Shown here: in pieces, positions 54,736 to 63,722 of the stretch
Numbering within the stretch: position 1 is the first letter of the stretch
Layout: each line of letters starts with the position of its first letter
From: Caldilineaceae bacterium
GTDB lineage: Bacteria > Chloroflexota > Anaerolineae > Caldilineales > Caldilineaceae
Direction: 5' to 3'
Length of the DNA: 64,000 nucleotides
Assembly: GCA_958295845.1 (NCBI GenBank)
Contig: OY282376.1
Location: 819,022 to 883,021 of the forward strand
Notes under the pieces: generated by a model
What the model was told of the DNA's origin: nothing
The model's database searches: none
The model's input: only the letters and a program-made list of their open reading frames with translations
Made by a program: the position numbers and the translations under genes

Positions 54736-55500
54736 CTACCCTCCGTTGATTCCAGGCCAGTCCCGCCACATGTCATCCGGCGGCGGCTCGTCCTGAACAG
54801 TATCGAGATCGGCCCGGCAGAAGTCGTACAATACCGCCTGTCGCACCTGGCTCGACCGGTTATGGCCCGCCCCGTGCCCCATGCGATGGTGCCACAGCAC
54901 CACATCGCCGGCAGAACCGTACGTGTGCACCGGGTCGATCTGCTGCACCGCCTGCCAGGCTTCCGTGTCCCGGACCTCTTTGTTCTCTTCCAGCGGGTTG
55001 AACGTGTAGGCCGTCTTGAACCTGTGATAGAAATGCTTGTGGCTGCCGGGCCAGACCGTGAACCCGCCGCCGTCTGGAGGGACGTCGTCAACGTAGCCCA
55101 CCACACCCAAATGAAATGCATGCGCGTCAACGTGAAAGTGTGCCGGCCGCGGCTGCTTGTCCATATCCGGGAAAACGCAGTAGATTCCGCGAATTCGCTC
55201 TGGGACTTTCAATTCCGGCCCGAGTAGCTGCTTTGCGACCGCCTGCAGTTCTGGATTGCCGTAAAGGAGATCGATCATCCAAGGCTCGAAACTGCGGTCG
55301 CGGTACTTCCACGTATAACGCGAGTCCGCAAACGCGCCCATCCACGTCTCCGGGTCGTCCCGTTTCAGCTCCTTCGGCGCCGCCGCCCACCACGCGTCCC
55401 GTGTCTGCGCCATCAACTCCGGATCCAGCACCTTGGGCAGGACCAAGTAACCGTTGTCTCGAAAAAAATCGACCTGCTCATCAGTCAGTGGTTGGTTCAT
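54736..55500 (-). CDS. Phytanoyl-CoA dioxygenase (PhyH) family Fe(II)/2-oxoglutarate oxygenase
   Basis: A protein of 254 residues from the ATG at 55500 (eight codons shorter than the longest frame). N-terminal DEQVDFFRDNGYLVLPKVL is the typical PhyH opening. The iron site is H123-V-D125 (PAHFHVDAH) with a distal His in VVLWHHRMGHGAGHN. Arg in NRSSQVRQAVLYDF should bind 2-oxoglutarate. Such proteins hydroxylate diverse small molecules. It is 12 bp upstream of the dehydratase on the same strand, so they are probably co-transcribed. Confidence 0.88.
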   Translation of the reverse strand: MNQPLTDEQVDFFRDNGYLVLPKVLDPELMAQTRDAWWAAAPKELKRDDPETWMGAFADSRYTWKYRDRSFEPWMIDLLYGNPELQAVAKQLLGPELKVPERIRGIYCVFPDMDKQPRPAHFHVDAHAFHLGVVGYVDDVPPDGGGFTVWPGSHKHFYHRFKTAYTFNPLEENKEVRDTEAWQAVQQIDPVHTYGSAGDVVLWHHRMGHGAGHNRSSQVRQAVLYDFCRADLDTVQDEPPPDDMWRDWPGINGG

Positions 55501-55575
55501 ATTGACTCTCACCTTCTCTCCCATTCATCTGAACGACAAACCTCAGCATCAGCGAGCGCCAACGAACGCCGCAGT

Positions 55576-55608
55576 TACTGAAAACTAAAAACTGAAAACT
55601 CAAAACTA
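55576..55608 (+). repeat. A-rich heptamer array (AAAACTA/AAAACTG/AAAACTC)
   Basis: Four seven-base units between the PhyH and sulfatase genes, overlapping the sulfatase stop by three bases. Same orientation as the others. Confidence 0.7.
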
Positions 55609-57000
55609 CCCCGGTCCTGCGGCTGCCATCCGCATTGACGGATAATGTGTGTTGTAAAGACTGTGATCCCCCGATTCAACCACGATCTGCCACATCTGCC
55701 GCGTCATTGCTTCCAATCTCTCGGCATATGCCGGATCCTGCGCCAGATTGCTCATCTCGAAAGGATCGTCGGCCAGGTTGTAAAGCTCATCGTAATCGAA
55801 GCCATTGTGGACCAATTTCCAGTCCCCGTCCCACAGCAGCCGCTGGCTGATAATATATCGCCCGCCGAAGTATTCGGCAAAGCCCTGCTGGTAACCCGAC
55901 GTGTCATGCGGGCTGGCCAGCACCGGCGCAAATGAGCGGCCGTCGATCTGGCCCAGCGGCCGCGCCCCGACCAACTCCAGCAATGTCTGGCCAACGTCCT
56001 GCAACCCCACGCGGGCATCGCTCACCGCCGACTCCGCTACTCCCGGCCCGGCCACCACCATGGGGATGTTGTACGCCTCTTCAAACGCGCCGATATTCTT
56101 ACAATACAGCCCGTGCGCACCCAGAAAATCCCCATGATCCGATGTCAGCACCACGATCGTGTTGTCCAGCTGCCCCGCCCGATCCACCCGCTCCAGCAAA
56201 CGCCCAAACTGCTCGTCGATTTCGCTGATCGAAGCGTAGTAGCAGGCCGCAGCCTCGCGATGTTCCCGGTCCGTCCAGTCGCTCCACACCTGCGCCGACC
56301 TCTTATACAGATTCGGCTGGCCGCTCAAGTCGTTGTGGACGTTCGGCTGCAGCGGTATCGAGTCCACATCATACTGCGCGAACGCGTCCTCGTGGCAATA
56401 AAAGGGGTCATGCGGTTCGGTGAAGCTGACAAAGCAACACCAGGGTGCGTCCTCCTCCAAAGCCGTGTCGAGAAAGCCCAGTGCCGCGTCCGTCTTCTTG
56501 CCCATGCCGCGCTCGCTGGCTGGCAGATCACAGACCCCGTAAAAGCGGTTCGGCTCATATCCGGGCGGGCTGTCCAAATAGCGCTCCATCGAGAAGTTGA
56601 TGTCGCTCCCGTCCATGTAGCCGCCCAATTCTCCCTGTTGCTGCCAGCCAAACTGGGTCAGTTCGTTCGAACGCTCCACATGCCACTTGCCGAAGTATCC
56701 CGTCCGGTAACCGGCCTCCGTCAGCCGCTCCGCCCAGTGCGGATGTTGCGTCCGCAGCACCGCCTGATCGTCGTCAACCGTGTGCACGACATACAGCACA
56801 CCGTGATTATGCGGCAGCAACCCGGTCATCAGGCTGGCTCGCGCCGGCGAGCAGACCGCGTTCGGCGTATAGGCCCTGCGGAATCGCACACCTCTGGCCG
56901 CCAGTCGGTCCAGATTGGGCGTCTGGCACGGATTGTCCGGCTCCAATACGCGACCTTGCATTTGGTCGGTCATCAAAAAGAGAATGTTGGGAGAAGACAT
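55606..57000 (-). CDS. Type I sulfatase (alkaline-phosphatase superfamily)
   Basis: A protein of 464 residues from the ATG at 57000 (MSSPNILFLMTDQ); the frame runs 17 codons further without support. The sulfatase signature is C50-S-P-A-R54 within CSPARASLMTG: Cys50 must be converted to formylglycine, so an FGE or anSME maturase is needed but is not in this window. Metal ligands D11/D12 (TDQ) and the later LTSDHGDFLG are present. No signal peptide, so it works in the cytoplasm on an imported sulfate ester. Choline-, N-acetylglucosamine- or other carbohydrate-sulfatase activity cannot be told apart here. Confidence 0.92.
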   Translation of the reverse strand: MSSPNILFLMTDQMQGRVLEPDNPCQTPNLDRLAARGVRFRRAYTPNAVCSPARASLMTGLLPHNHGVLYVVHTVDDDQAVLRTQHPHWAERLTEAGYRTGYFGKWHVERSNELTQFGWQQQGELGGYMDGSDINFSMERYLDSPPGYEPNRFYGVCDLPASERGMGKKTDAALGFLDTALEEDAPWCCFVSFTEPHDPFYCHEDAFAQYDVDSIPLQPNVHNDLSGQPNLYKRSAQVWSDWTDREHREAAACYYASISEIDEQFGRLLERVDRAGQLDNTIVVLTSDHGDFLGAHGLYCKNIGAFEEAYNIPMVVAGPGVAESAVSDARVGLQDVGQTLLELVGARPLGQIDGRSFAPVLASPHDTSGYQQGFAEYFGGRYIISQRLLWDGDWKLVHNGFDYDELYNLADDPFEMSNLAQDPAYAERLEAMTRQMWQIVVESGDHSLYNTHYPSMRMAAAGPG

Positions 57001-57060
57001 CAAGCCATATCCTTTAGTCAGAGAATTGCATACCGCGCGGTTTCGACACACCCTGTGCCA

Positions 57061-58698
57061 TTAATAACCCACCGCATACCCATCCCGCCGCGGGTCGGAT
57101 CCGCCAATTAGCGCGCCCGACTCCGGATGCACCATGATCGCCTGCGCGCTGCCCGGACCGCCCCAATCCCCCACCATTTCGAGTTCATGACCTCTCCGCG
57201 CCAGCTCCTCCTGCACTTCCGCCGGTAAGCGGTCCTCTAACTGCAGATTGTTGGAGCTGACATGGGGGATCGTCGATTCCATCGGGTGCTGCAAGCTGCG
57301 CCAGCGCGGCGCGGCAACCGCCTCTTGCGGCGTCATGCCAAAATCAAGCATATGCGTAACCAGCTGCAGGTTCGTCTGCACCTGCGTATCCGCGCCCGGC
57401 GTACCACAAGTAATCAGTGGCTTGCCATCCTTGGTTATGATGACGGGATTCATCGTATGACGCACCCGCTTGCCCGGCATCAGGCAGTTCGCATGCCCCT
57501 CTTCCAGATGCCAGTAGGTCATGCGGTTGTTCAGCAGGATGCCGGTCTCGCCCGCGATCAGGCTCGAACCAAAGCCCGATTGGATGCTCTGTAAAATGCA
57601 GACCAGATTTCCCGCCCGATCCGCCGTACAGAAGCAGGTCGTGTCTTCATGCGCTTCTGGCCCCCCAGCCGGAACATCGAAGGCTGCACGCTTCAAGTCG
57701 ATGCGCTCGGCCTGTTGCGCCGCATACGACTTGGACAGCATCCCCTCCATCGGGATATCGACCCATTCCGGGTCCGCCATGTAAGCTTCGCGATCCGCGA
57801 AAGCAAGTTTCTTGGCCTCCACCATCAGGTGGATGCTTTCGGCCGTATTGCAGCCCATACTCTGCAGATCGAACAGCTCCACAACATTCAACTCCTGCAG
57901 CAGAATATGCCCGCTCGAATTGGGCGGCATCTCGTAGACCTCGTAGCCGCGATAGTTGACGTGGATCGGCTCCGCCCAGTGTGCGTGGTAGTTGCCAAGG
58001 TCCTCTTCAGTGAGCAAGCCGTCGCGGGCGCGGCTGAATTCTACTATCGCTCTGGCGAGCTCGCCCTCGTATAGAGTCTTGCGTCCATCCTGCGCGATCT
58101 TGCCCAGCGTCGTACCGAGGTCGCGATTGCGCAGCAATCCGCCCGCGCAGATCGGCGCGCCATCGTCGGTATATATAGCCCGCGTGTACGGATCGGCCGC
58201 GAAACGCTCGTGTTCAGGCTGCATGCCATTCGCCAGCAGATGGCTGATCGGAAAGCCGTCCTCACACAGCGAGATCGCCGGCCGGAAGACCGCCTCCAGC
58301 GGCAGCGCCCCGTACCTCTCATGCGCCAGCAGCCAACCATCAACCAACCCCGGCACCGAGACGCTCCGGATCCCCTTCATCGGGATTCCGCCGTCCTCAA
58401 GATAGCGTTCGCGCGTGGCCGCCCCCGGCGCCGGTCCTGTCGCGTTCACAGCCGAGACTTCCCCGGTCTCCGCCCAATAGATCAGAATAAAACCGTCGCC
58501 GCCGACCCCGGAACCTGCCGGCTCAACCACGCCCAGCGCGGCCGCCGTCGCAATAGCCGCGTCCACCGCATTGCCGCCGGCCATCAGCGCCTGTATTCCC
58601 GCCTGCGAAGCAAGAGCCTGCCCTGATGTAACCATCCCGTTCCTGCCCATCACCGACGGCCGAAAAGCCGAAGCCGTAACACCATGTGGCGATTGCAT
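57061..58698 (-). CDS. Gamma-glutamyltransferase family protein, copy 1
   Basis: A protein of 545 residues from the ATG at 58698, with GGAGG six bases upstream; the frame extends 63 codons into repeat-derived sequence. It has ASQAGIQALMAGGNAVDAA near the start and the self-cleavage/nucleophile motif at T353 (EDTTCFCTADRAGN); Thr353 would become the N-terminus of the small subunit. GSS-like SGFGSSL follows. No signal peptide is evident, unlike classical periplasmic GGT, so it may act on cytoplasmic gamma-glutamyl compounds or be an acylase-like member. Confidence 0.9.
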   Translation of the reverse strand: MQSPHGVTASAFRPSVMGRNGMVTSGQALASQAGIQALMAGGNAVDAAIATAAALGVVEPAGSGVGGDGFILIYWAETGEVSAVNATGPAPGAATRERYLEDGGIPMKGIRSVSVPGLVDGWLLAHERYGALPLEAVFRPAISLCEDGFPISHLLANGMQPEHERFAADPYTRAIYTDDGAPICAGGLLRNRDLGTTLGKIAQDGRKTLYEGELARAIVEFSRARDGLLTEEDLGNYHAHWAEPIHVNYRGYEVYEMPPNSSGHILLQELNVVELFDLQSMGCNTAESIHLMVEAKKLAFADREAYMADPEWVDIPMEGMLSKSYAAQQAERIDLKRAAFDVPAGGPEAHEDTTCFCTADRAGNLVCILQSIQSGFGSSLIAGETGILLNNRMTYWHLEEGHANCLMPGKRVRHTMNPVIITKDGKPLITCGTPGADTQVQTNLQLVTHMLDFGMTPQEAVAAPRWRSLQHPMESTIPHVSSNNLQLEDRLPAEVQEELARRGHELEMVGDWGGPGSAQAIMVHPESGALIGGSDPRRDGYAVGY

Positions 58699-58750
58699 TC
58701 CCCACCTCCAACTATCTGCTGCGCATAAATTGGTGACTGCCATGTCTAAC

Positions 58751-58780
58751 AACTGACCACCGACCACTAACCACCGACCT
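58751..58780 (+). repeat. Heptamer array (ACCGACC/ACTAACC)
   Basis: AACTGACCACCGACCACTAACC and onward: four degenerate units filling the gap between the two gamma-glutamyltransferase genes. Same orientation as the others, opposite to the genes. Confidence 0.7.
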
Positions 58781-58781
58781 T

Positions 58782-60518
58782 TCACCGCCCCATCGCATAC
58801 GCAATCTGCCCACGCGGCGAGACGCCGGCCGATATGAGACCGCTCTTCGGGTCGAACGTGATGCCAAGCACCTTGCCGTGGTTCCACTCTCCACCCACCG
58901 TCACCTTGTGGCCGCGCGCCGCCAGCGCGTCCCGCACAGATTCAGGGACGCGCGCCTCCAGCGTAAGGCTGCCCGGCTTGGCATTGTGCGGATAAAACGA
59001 GTTGGGGAAGTGGTTGGTATGGAAACTGGGCGCGTCGATCGCTTCCTGCAGATTCATGCCAAAGTCGATGACGTTGAGGAAGAACTGCAGCGTCCACTGG
59101 TCCTGGCTATCGCCGCCCGGCGTGCCGAAAGCCATGAACGGTTCGCCGTCCTTTGTCGCCAGCGATGGCGTAAGCGTCGTACGCGGCCGTTTGCGCGGCA
59201 CTAGCGCATTGGCGTGCTTCGGGTCCAGGTAGAACATCTGCCCCCGCGTCCCCAAAGGAAAACCCAAGCCTTCGACGACCGGCGAAGAGGGTATCCAGCC
59301 GCCGCTGGGCGTCGCCGCAAACAGATTGCCCTCGTGATCAACCGCATCCGCGTGCGTCGTATCCCCCGTGTAAACGTTCGGATCCGCCTCCGCATGGGTG
59401 GGCGTGCTCGCAGGCGCATCGCCCGGCCGCAATTCCATCGACGCGCACTGCGCGTCAATCAGTTCTCTGCGAGCGGCCGCATAATCCTTCGATAGCAGTC
59501 GGTCGAGCGGTACGTTCACGAAGTCCGGATCGCCGTAATACTGTTCGCGGTCGGCGAATGCCAGCTTGGACGCTTCGACCACCGTGTGAATATAGTCGGC
59601 TGAATTGTGTTCGAACGCGCCGAGGTCAAAGCCTTCAAGCAGCGCCAGCTGTTGTAGGAAAACAGGACCCTGGCACCACGTGTTGCATTTGTACACATCG
59701 TAGCCGCGATAATTGAAGGTGACCGGTGTCTCCACCTTGGTAACGTATTCGTGAAAGTCGGCTTCTGCCAGCAGACCGCTGTTGCACTGCCCGCTGGCGT
59801 CGCGCACCTTCGTCTCGCGTTGGAATGCCACCATCTTTTCGGCGATAGGCCCTTTGTAAAAATAGTCGCGGGCCGCCGCAATCCCCGCCTCGCGACCGAG
59901 GTGGCTGTTACGTATCTCGGCGTCGACCGTTGCCTTGAACGTCTCTGCCCAATCCGGATTGGCCAGGATCTCGCCCACCTCCGGCGCCCGCCCGTTCGGC
60001 AGATAGGCCCGCGCCGAACTGGGCCATTCGTTCTCGAACTTCTCCTTGAGATTGGTCAATGAACCGTGCAGCCCCGGATAGACCGGAAACCCTTCTTCCG
60101 TCAGCTCGATCGTTGGCTCCAATACATCCTTGAGTCGCAAGCGCCCAAACTTTTGCAGCGCAGTCGTCCACGAGCCAAACGCCCCCGGCACAGTCGCCGG
60201 TAGAAAGCCATCGCCCGGTATGATTTTGATGCCCTGCGCCCTGAACCAAGCTATCGTCGCCGCCTTAGGCGCATAGCCCTGTCCGTTAATCGCGTACGCC
60301 TGCTTCTGCCGCGCGCTATAGATCAGGATCGGCACCTCGCCGCCGATGCCGTTCGACTGCGGTTCAAGCACGTTGAGCGCAATACCGGCCGCCACACCGG
60401 CGTCGATCGCATTGCCCCCTCTATCGAGCATGCGCGCGCCCGCCTCCGCCGCCAGGTAATGTCCCGCTGTGACGACACCGCGGCGGCCCATGAAAACAGG
60501 ACGAGTTGTAAAGGACAT
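58782..60518 (-). CDS. Gamma-glutamyltransferase family protein, copy 2
   Basis: A protein of 578 residues from the ATG at 60518, with GGGGAGG six bases upstream. It has AAEAGARMLDRGGNAIDAGVA near the start and the nucleophile at T387 (GDTTHADAVDHEGN), closer to classical GGT than copy 1. The later TPGGDSQDQWTLQFFLNVI segment is typical of the family. The two copies are clearly diverged (different lengths and N-termini), so this is an old pair rather than a recent duplication. Possible roles: breaking down glutathione or gamma-glutamyl peptides supplied by the importers. Confidence 0.9.
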   Translation of the reverse strand: MSFTTRPVFMGRRGVVTAGHYLAAEAGARMLDRGGNAIDAGVAAGIALNVLEPQSNGIGGEVPILIYSARQKQAYAINGQGYAPKAATIAWFRAQGIKIIPGDGFLPATVPGAFGSWTTALQKFGRLRLKDVLEPTIELTEEGFPVYPGLHGSLTNLKEKFENEWPSSARAYLPNGRAPEVGEILANPDWAETFKATVDAEIRNSHLGREAGIAAARDYFYKGPIAEKMVAFQRETKVRDASGQCNSGLLAEADFHEYVTKVETPVTFNYRGYDVYKCNTWCQGPVFLQQLALLEGFDLGAFEHNSADYIHTVVEASKLAFADREQYYGDPDFVNVPLDRLLSKDYAAARRELIDAQCASMELRPGDAPASTPTHAEADPNVYTGDTTHADAVDHEGNLFAATPSGGWIPSSPVVEGLGFPLGTRGQMFYLDPKHANALVPRKRPRTTLTPSLATKDGEPFMAFGTPGGDSQDQWTLQFFLNVIDFGMNLQEAIDAPSFHTNHFPNSFYPHNAKPGSLTLEARVPESVRDALAARGHKVTVGGEWNHGKVLGITFDPKSGLISAGVSPRGQIAYAMGR

Positions 60519-60574
60519 CGTTTTCCTCCCCATGCGCTGGCAACTGACCAACTTTTGGTGTACGTCGAGTAGCG

Positions 60575-60895
60575 CTACTCGTCCCAATCTTCGCGCGGCG
60601 GCCACAGGACAGAAGCCCCAATCGCTTTGCCTTCGGGGCGCTCAGCCACCCAATCTTCGGTTGTATCCCGCCACCTGATGAAGTGGGGCGTCTGCATGTG
60701 CGCCTGGAACGCAGCCTCGTCCTCATAGACCTCATACAGCCAGATCTTGTTCGGATCGTCGCCATCCCGAATCACGTCAAATCGCAGGCAGCCGGGCTCA
60801 TGTTGCACCGAACCCTGGGCGTCCAGCAGTATCTCTTCGATGAACCGTTCCGTAAACTCTTCCTTGATCTTCAAGGGGGCGATGATGACATACAT
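60575..60895 (-). CDS. Antibiotic-biosynthesis-monooxygenase (ABM) domain protein
   Basis: A protein of 106 residues, a ferredoxin-like ABM fold: MYVIIAPLKIKEEFTERFIEEI start, SVQHEPGCLRFDVIRD middle, IWLYEVYEDEAAFQAHMQTPHF end, the standard motif order. Family members are cofactor-free monooxygenases or sugar-processing proteins (YgiN, LsrG). It has a GAGGAGA site. It lies 56 bp upstream of GGT copy 2, in the same direction. Confidence 0.88.
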   Translation of the reverse strand: MYVIIAPLKIKEEFTERFIEEILLDAQGSVQHEPGCLRFDVIRDGDDPNKIWLYEVYEDEAAFQAHMQTPHFIRWRDTTEDWVAERPEGKAIGASVLWPPREDWDE

Positions 60896-60986
60896 GATCG
60901 TCTTTCTCCTCTAAGCGATTTGGGAAATGGTGGGACTGTCGGGTGACCGCTGGTGGGTGTGGGGGTTGCCTACAGAGGGTAGCCTA

Positions 60987-61961
60987 TCACAGTTCAAGAT
61001 TGTGAGCGACCCGATTGACGACGCCCTCGAGCGACGCCCGTCGAATGCCATCCAGCTCGTCGGCGCTGAAAACACCTGCCTGGTACAGGTTGCGATACTC
61101 GTCAGTAACGCTCTGGTCGAAGATCATCGGGTCGTCAGAGTTGACCGTCACCGGCACACCGTTGTCAAACAGAAGACGGATCGGGTGACTCGCCATGTCA
61201 GACGCCGCATCCAGCATCACATTGCTCGTCGGGCACACATTCAGTCGAATCCGATTCTCCGCCAGCCAGCGCATGACCTCGACCGACTCGGCCGCGCCAA
61301 TACCGTGCTGGACCTCCTCCAGCGCCAGCAGTTCAACCGTCCGCCGAATCTCCTCCGCGCCCCCGAACTCGCCGACATGCGCTTTCAGTTTCATGCCCGC
61401 CGCCCCCGCCTTCGCGTACAACGCCTCGACCTCCTCCGGCGCACACCCCTCCTGGTGGTCGTACAGGTCAATCGACTGAAAAAACCCCAACTCAACTGCT
61501 TCATACGCCCGCGACATCAGCTCCGGGTCGGCCGCTGCGTGACGGGGAATACCTAGCTCCGGGCGAAAACTAATCTGCGGACGGTACCGCGCGGCCAGCG
61601 CCCCGATATGCCTGACGACCCCCGCCAGACCATCTGCATAATACGCGGCGCGTCGCACGTCGATGCTCATCTCCAGCACAACTACGCCGTCTTCGATCGC
61701 GTCGCGCACCGCAGCTTCCACCACGAACTCGATCGTCTCGCGGTTTCGCAAGTGGGGGTCCAGAACGTCCATAGCGTATACAATCATTCCCCCCAGCTTA
61801 TTCATCTTGGCCGGAGGGGGCTCCAGCCTGCAGCCCAGACGTGCTTCCAGGTTCTTGCGACGTGTGCTGAAATAAGCGTGGCAGTGCAGGTCGACTTTGG
61901 GAGCGGCACGCAATGAATCCAGATCATCTTCAATCAGGGCGTCTACGAAACTGGTCTTCAT
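60987..61961 (-). CDS. Adenosine deaminase family protein
   Basis: A protein of 324 residues. Zinc ligands H26 and H28 (KVDLHCHAYFS), then HVGEFGGAEEIRR with the catalytic His/Glu region, QHGIGA, and CPTSNVMLDA followed by VTVNSDDPMIF. All are standard for adenosine/AMP deaminases. It is slightly shorter than human ADA. Substrate could be adenosine, adenine or a related aminopurine. It is in a run of catabolic genes on the same strand. Confidence 0.92.
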   Translation of the reverse strand: MKTSFVDALIEDDLDSLRAAPKVDLHCHAYFSTRRKNLEARLGCRLEPPPAKMNKLGGMIVYAMDVLDPHLRNRETIEFVVEAAVRDAIEDGVVVLEMSIDVRRAAYYADGLAGVVRHIGALAARYRPQISFRPELGIPRHAAADPELMSRAYEAVELGFFQSIDLYDHQEGCAPEEVEALYAKAGAAGMKLKAHVGEFGGAEEIRRTVELLALEEVQHGIGAAESVEVMRWLAENRIRLNVCPTSNVMLDAASDMASHPIRLLFDNGVPVTVNSDDPMIFDQSVTDEYRNLYQAGVFSADELDGIRRASLEGVVNRVAHNLEL

Positions 61962-62030
61962 GTTACGCTTCCAGCTATCTCCTTCTCCTGCAAAAATCCT
62001 TTTCTCAGGCAGCCCCTCTCCCTTCGCTCC

Positions 62031-62885
62031 TCACGAGGTCTGGGCGGCATTACTGCCGAGCAAAGATTCAAGATACTGACGACTCATTCTCGCCGCCTCT
62101 CGCGCCGGCCGCGGCGCCCGTGCCGTCCCGTCCAATTCAACATTGATCCACCCGTCAAATCCGCCGTTCTCCGCCAGAATGGCAAAGATCTCAGGCATGG
62201 GCAGAATCCCATTACCGATCGGCTCGTAGTTCACATAGCCGCTGCGGTCGATCTCCTTGCCGTCGCCATCCCGCTCGTAGCTCCCATTCCAGTCCTTCAG
62301 ATGAACGTGAACGATGCGGTCCCGGTACGTGTGCATCACCTCCAGAATATCGCTGCCTCCCTTTGCGATCTGCCCCGTATCCGGCGCAAATCCAATCAGC
62401 GACGCATCGACCAGCTCCATAATCGTGTCGATGTCCTCACGCGTCTCGATAGCCGTCCCCGTGTGCGGGTGCAGCCCGACCGCGAGCCCGTTCTGATGGC
62501 AATACTCTCCGATCTGATTCAACGCGTCGGCCAGTCGTCGGAACTGGTCCGGCGTATAACCGTCCGCAGGACGCGGACCGCCCTGCAGTACCAGCGTCTC
62601 ACCCCCAGGCAGAGCGCGCAGCCCATCCGCCTCCCGGCGGGCGCTCTCCTGATCGGCGGCCGCTGTCTCCGGGTTGATCCACTCCTTATAGCAGTAGGCT
62701 GCAGCCGTTGGGATGCCGAAACTGTCGACCAGACCGCGATATCCCCCCGGCCTGCTTTTGTTCAGTTCGAGAATTATGAATGCAAAGGTCTCAAATCCCT
62801 GATACCCCAATTCGGCAGTATCCCGGTACGCCTCCTCAACATCACCTGGAATTCCCCAGGTGATTCCAGTATGGCCAATCTTCAT
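62031..62885 (-). CDS. Sugar phosphate isomerase/epimerase family protein, IolE-like
   Basis: A protein of 284 residues forming a xylose-isomerase-like TIM barrel. GLHPHTGTAIETREDID, then FAPDTGQIAKGGSD and HVHLKDW, follow the motif order of 2-keto-myo-inositol dehydratase (IolE), whose consensus is H-x-H-x-G-T-x-x-E-T and D-T-G-H. IolE dehydrates scyllo-inosose; isomerase or epimerase activity on a sugar is an alternative. A GAGGAGAGG site is present. It precedes adenosine deaminase by 69 bp and follows an SDR, with a Gfo/Idh/MocA gene before that: a likely polyol/inositol-type set. Confidence 0.88.
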   Translation of the reverse strand: MKIGHTGITWGIPGDVEEAYRDTAELGYQGFETFAFIILELNKSRPGGYRGLVDSFGIPTAAAYCYKEWINPETAAADQESARREADGLRALPGGETLVLQGGPRPADGYTPDQFRRLADALNQIGEYCHQNGLAVGLHPHTGTAIETREDIDTIMELVDASLIGFAPDTGQIAKGGSDILEVMHTYRDRIVHVHLKDWNGSYERDGDGKEIDRSGYVNYEPIGNGILPMPEIFAILAENGGFDGWINVELDGTARAPRPAREAARMSRQYLESLLGSNAAQTS

Positions 62886-62942
62886 GGTCCTCTCCTCACA
62901 AAAAACGTTCGGTTGTACTGCTGGCCGCCTGCCACCGGCGCT

Positions 62943-63701
62943 CTACATGATGCGGAATCCACCGTCCACATATAGCGACTGCCCCGTCACATAGCTGGCC
63001 TTGTCCGAAGCGAGAAACGCCGCCACTTGCCCGATTTCATCCGGATCGCCCGCACGTTTGAGCGCGATACTCTCCAATACAACCGGCAGGATCTCAGGGT
63101 CCTTCATCACCCAGCTCGTCATGTCCGTGTCGATCAGCCCGGGATTGATACAGTTGACGCGAATGTTGTGCTCGGCCAGTTCAACCGCCAGATTCGCCGT
63201 GAGTGCCTCCACGCCCCGTTTACTCGGCGCATAATGCGCCCGCCCCGGCAACACCATCCCCGCCTGTACCGACCCGATGTTGACGATTGCGCCGCCCTTC
63301 CCACCGGCGATCATCTGCCGCACCGCCGCCTGCGCACACAGAAACTCGCCCCGCAGGTTGATGTTGGTCACACGCTCCCACTCCTCCGGCGTTATCTCCA
63401 GGAAGGGAACGATCGACTCCACGCCGGCATTGTTCACCAGAATATCCAGCCCGCCCAACTCCGCAACCACCCCGTCCACCATCGCCTGTACCTGGTCGGG
63501 CTGAGCAACATCAGCCATAGCCACGACCGCGCGGCCACCCAAATCGCGAACTTCCTGCGCGACCGCCTCGGCCTGTCCCGCGCCCTCGACATCATTGACG
63601 GCCACATCGGCCCCCTCCGCCGCCATCGCCAGGCAGATGCCTCGCCCTATCCCTCGGCGCCCACCCGTTACCAGCGCAACCTTTCCTTGCAGAATGCCCA
63701 T
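62943..63701 (-). CDS. Short-chain dehydrogenase/reductase
   Basis: A protein of 252 residues, classical SDR: TGGRRGIG cofactor motif at 12-19, NNAG (VNNAGVES), active-site Ser (NIGSVQAG), Tyr and Lys in HYAPSKRGVEAL, and PG motif (CINPGLIDTDM). A D rather than R/K after beta 2 (VNDVEG) suggests NAD(H). AAAGGAG lies before the ATG. Placed between the Gfo/Idh/MocA and IolE-like genes, it probably oxidises a sugar or polyol. Confidence 0.93.
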   Translation of the reverse strand: MGILQGKVALVTGGRRGIGRGICLAMAAEGADVAVNDVEGAGQAEAVAQEVRDLGGRAVVAMADVAQPDQVQAMVDGVVAELGGLDILVNNAGVESIVPFLEITPEEWERVTNINLRGEFLCAQAAVRQMIAGGKGGAIVNIGSVQAGMVLPGRAHYAPSKRGVEALTANLAVELAEHNIRVNCINPGLIDTDMTSWVMKDPEILPVVLESIALKRAGDPDEIGQVAAFLASDKASYVTGQSLYVDGGFRIM

Positions 63702-63722
63702 CTCTAAACTCCTTTTTTCGTC

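Noticed and set aside
58699..58887. 63-codon N-terminal extension of gamma-glutamyltransferase copy 1
   Set aside because: It runs through a heptamer array and lacks a ribosome-binding site, whereas the internal ATG at 58698 has a perfect one.
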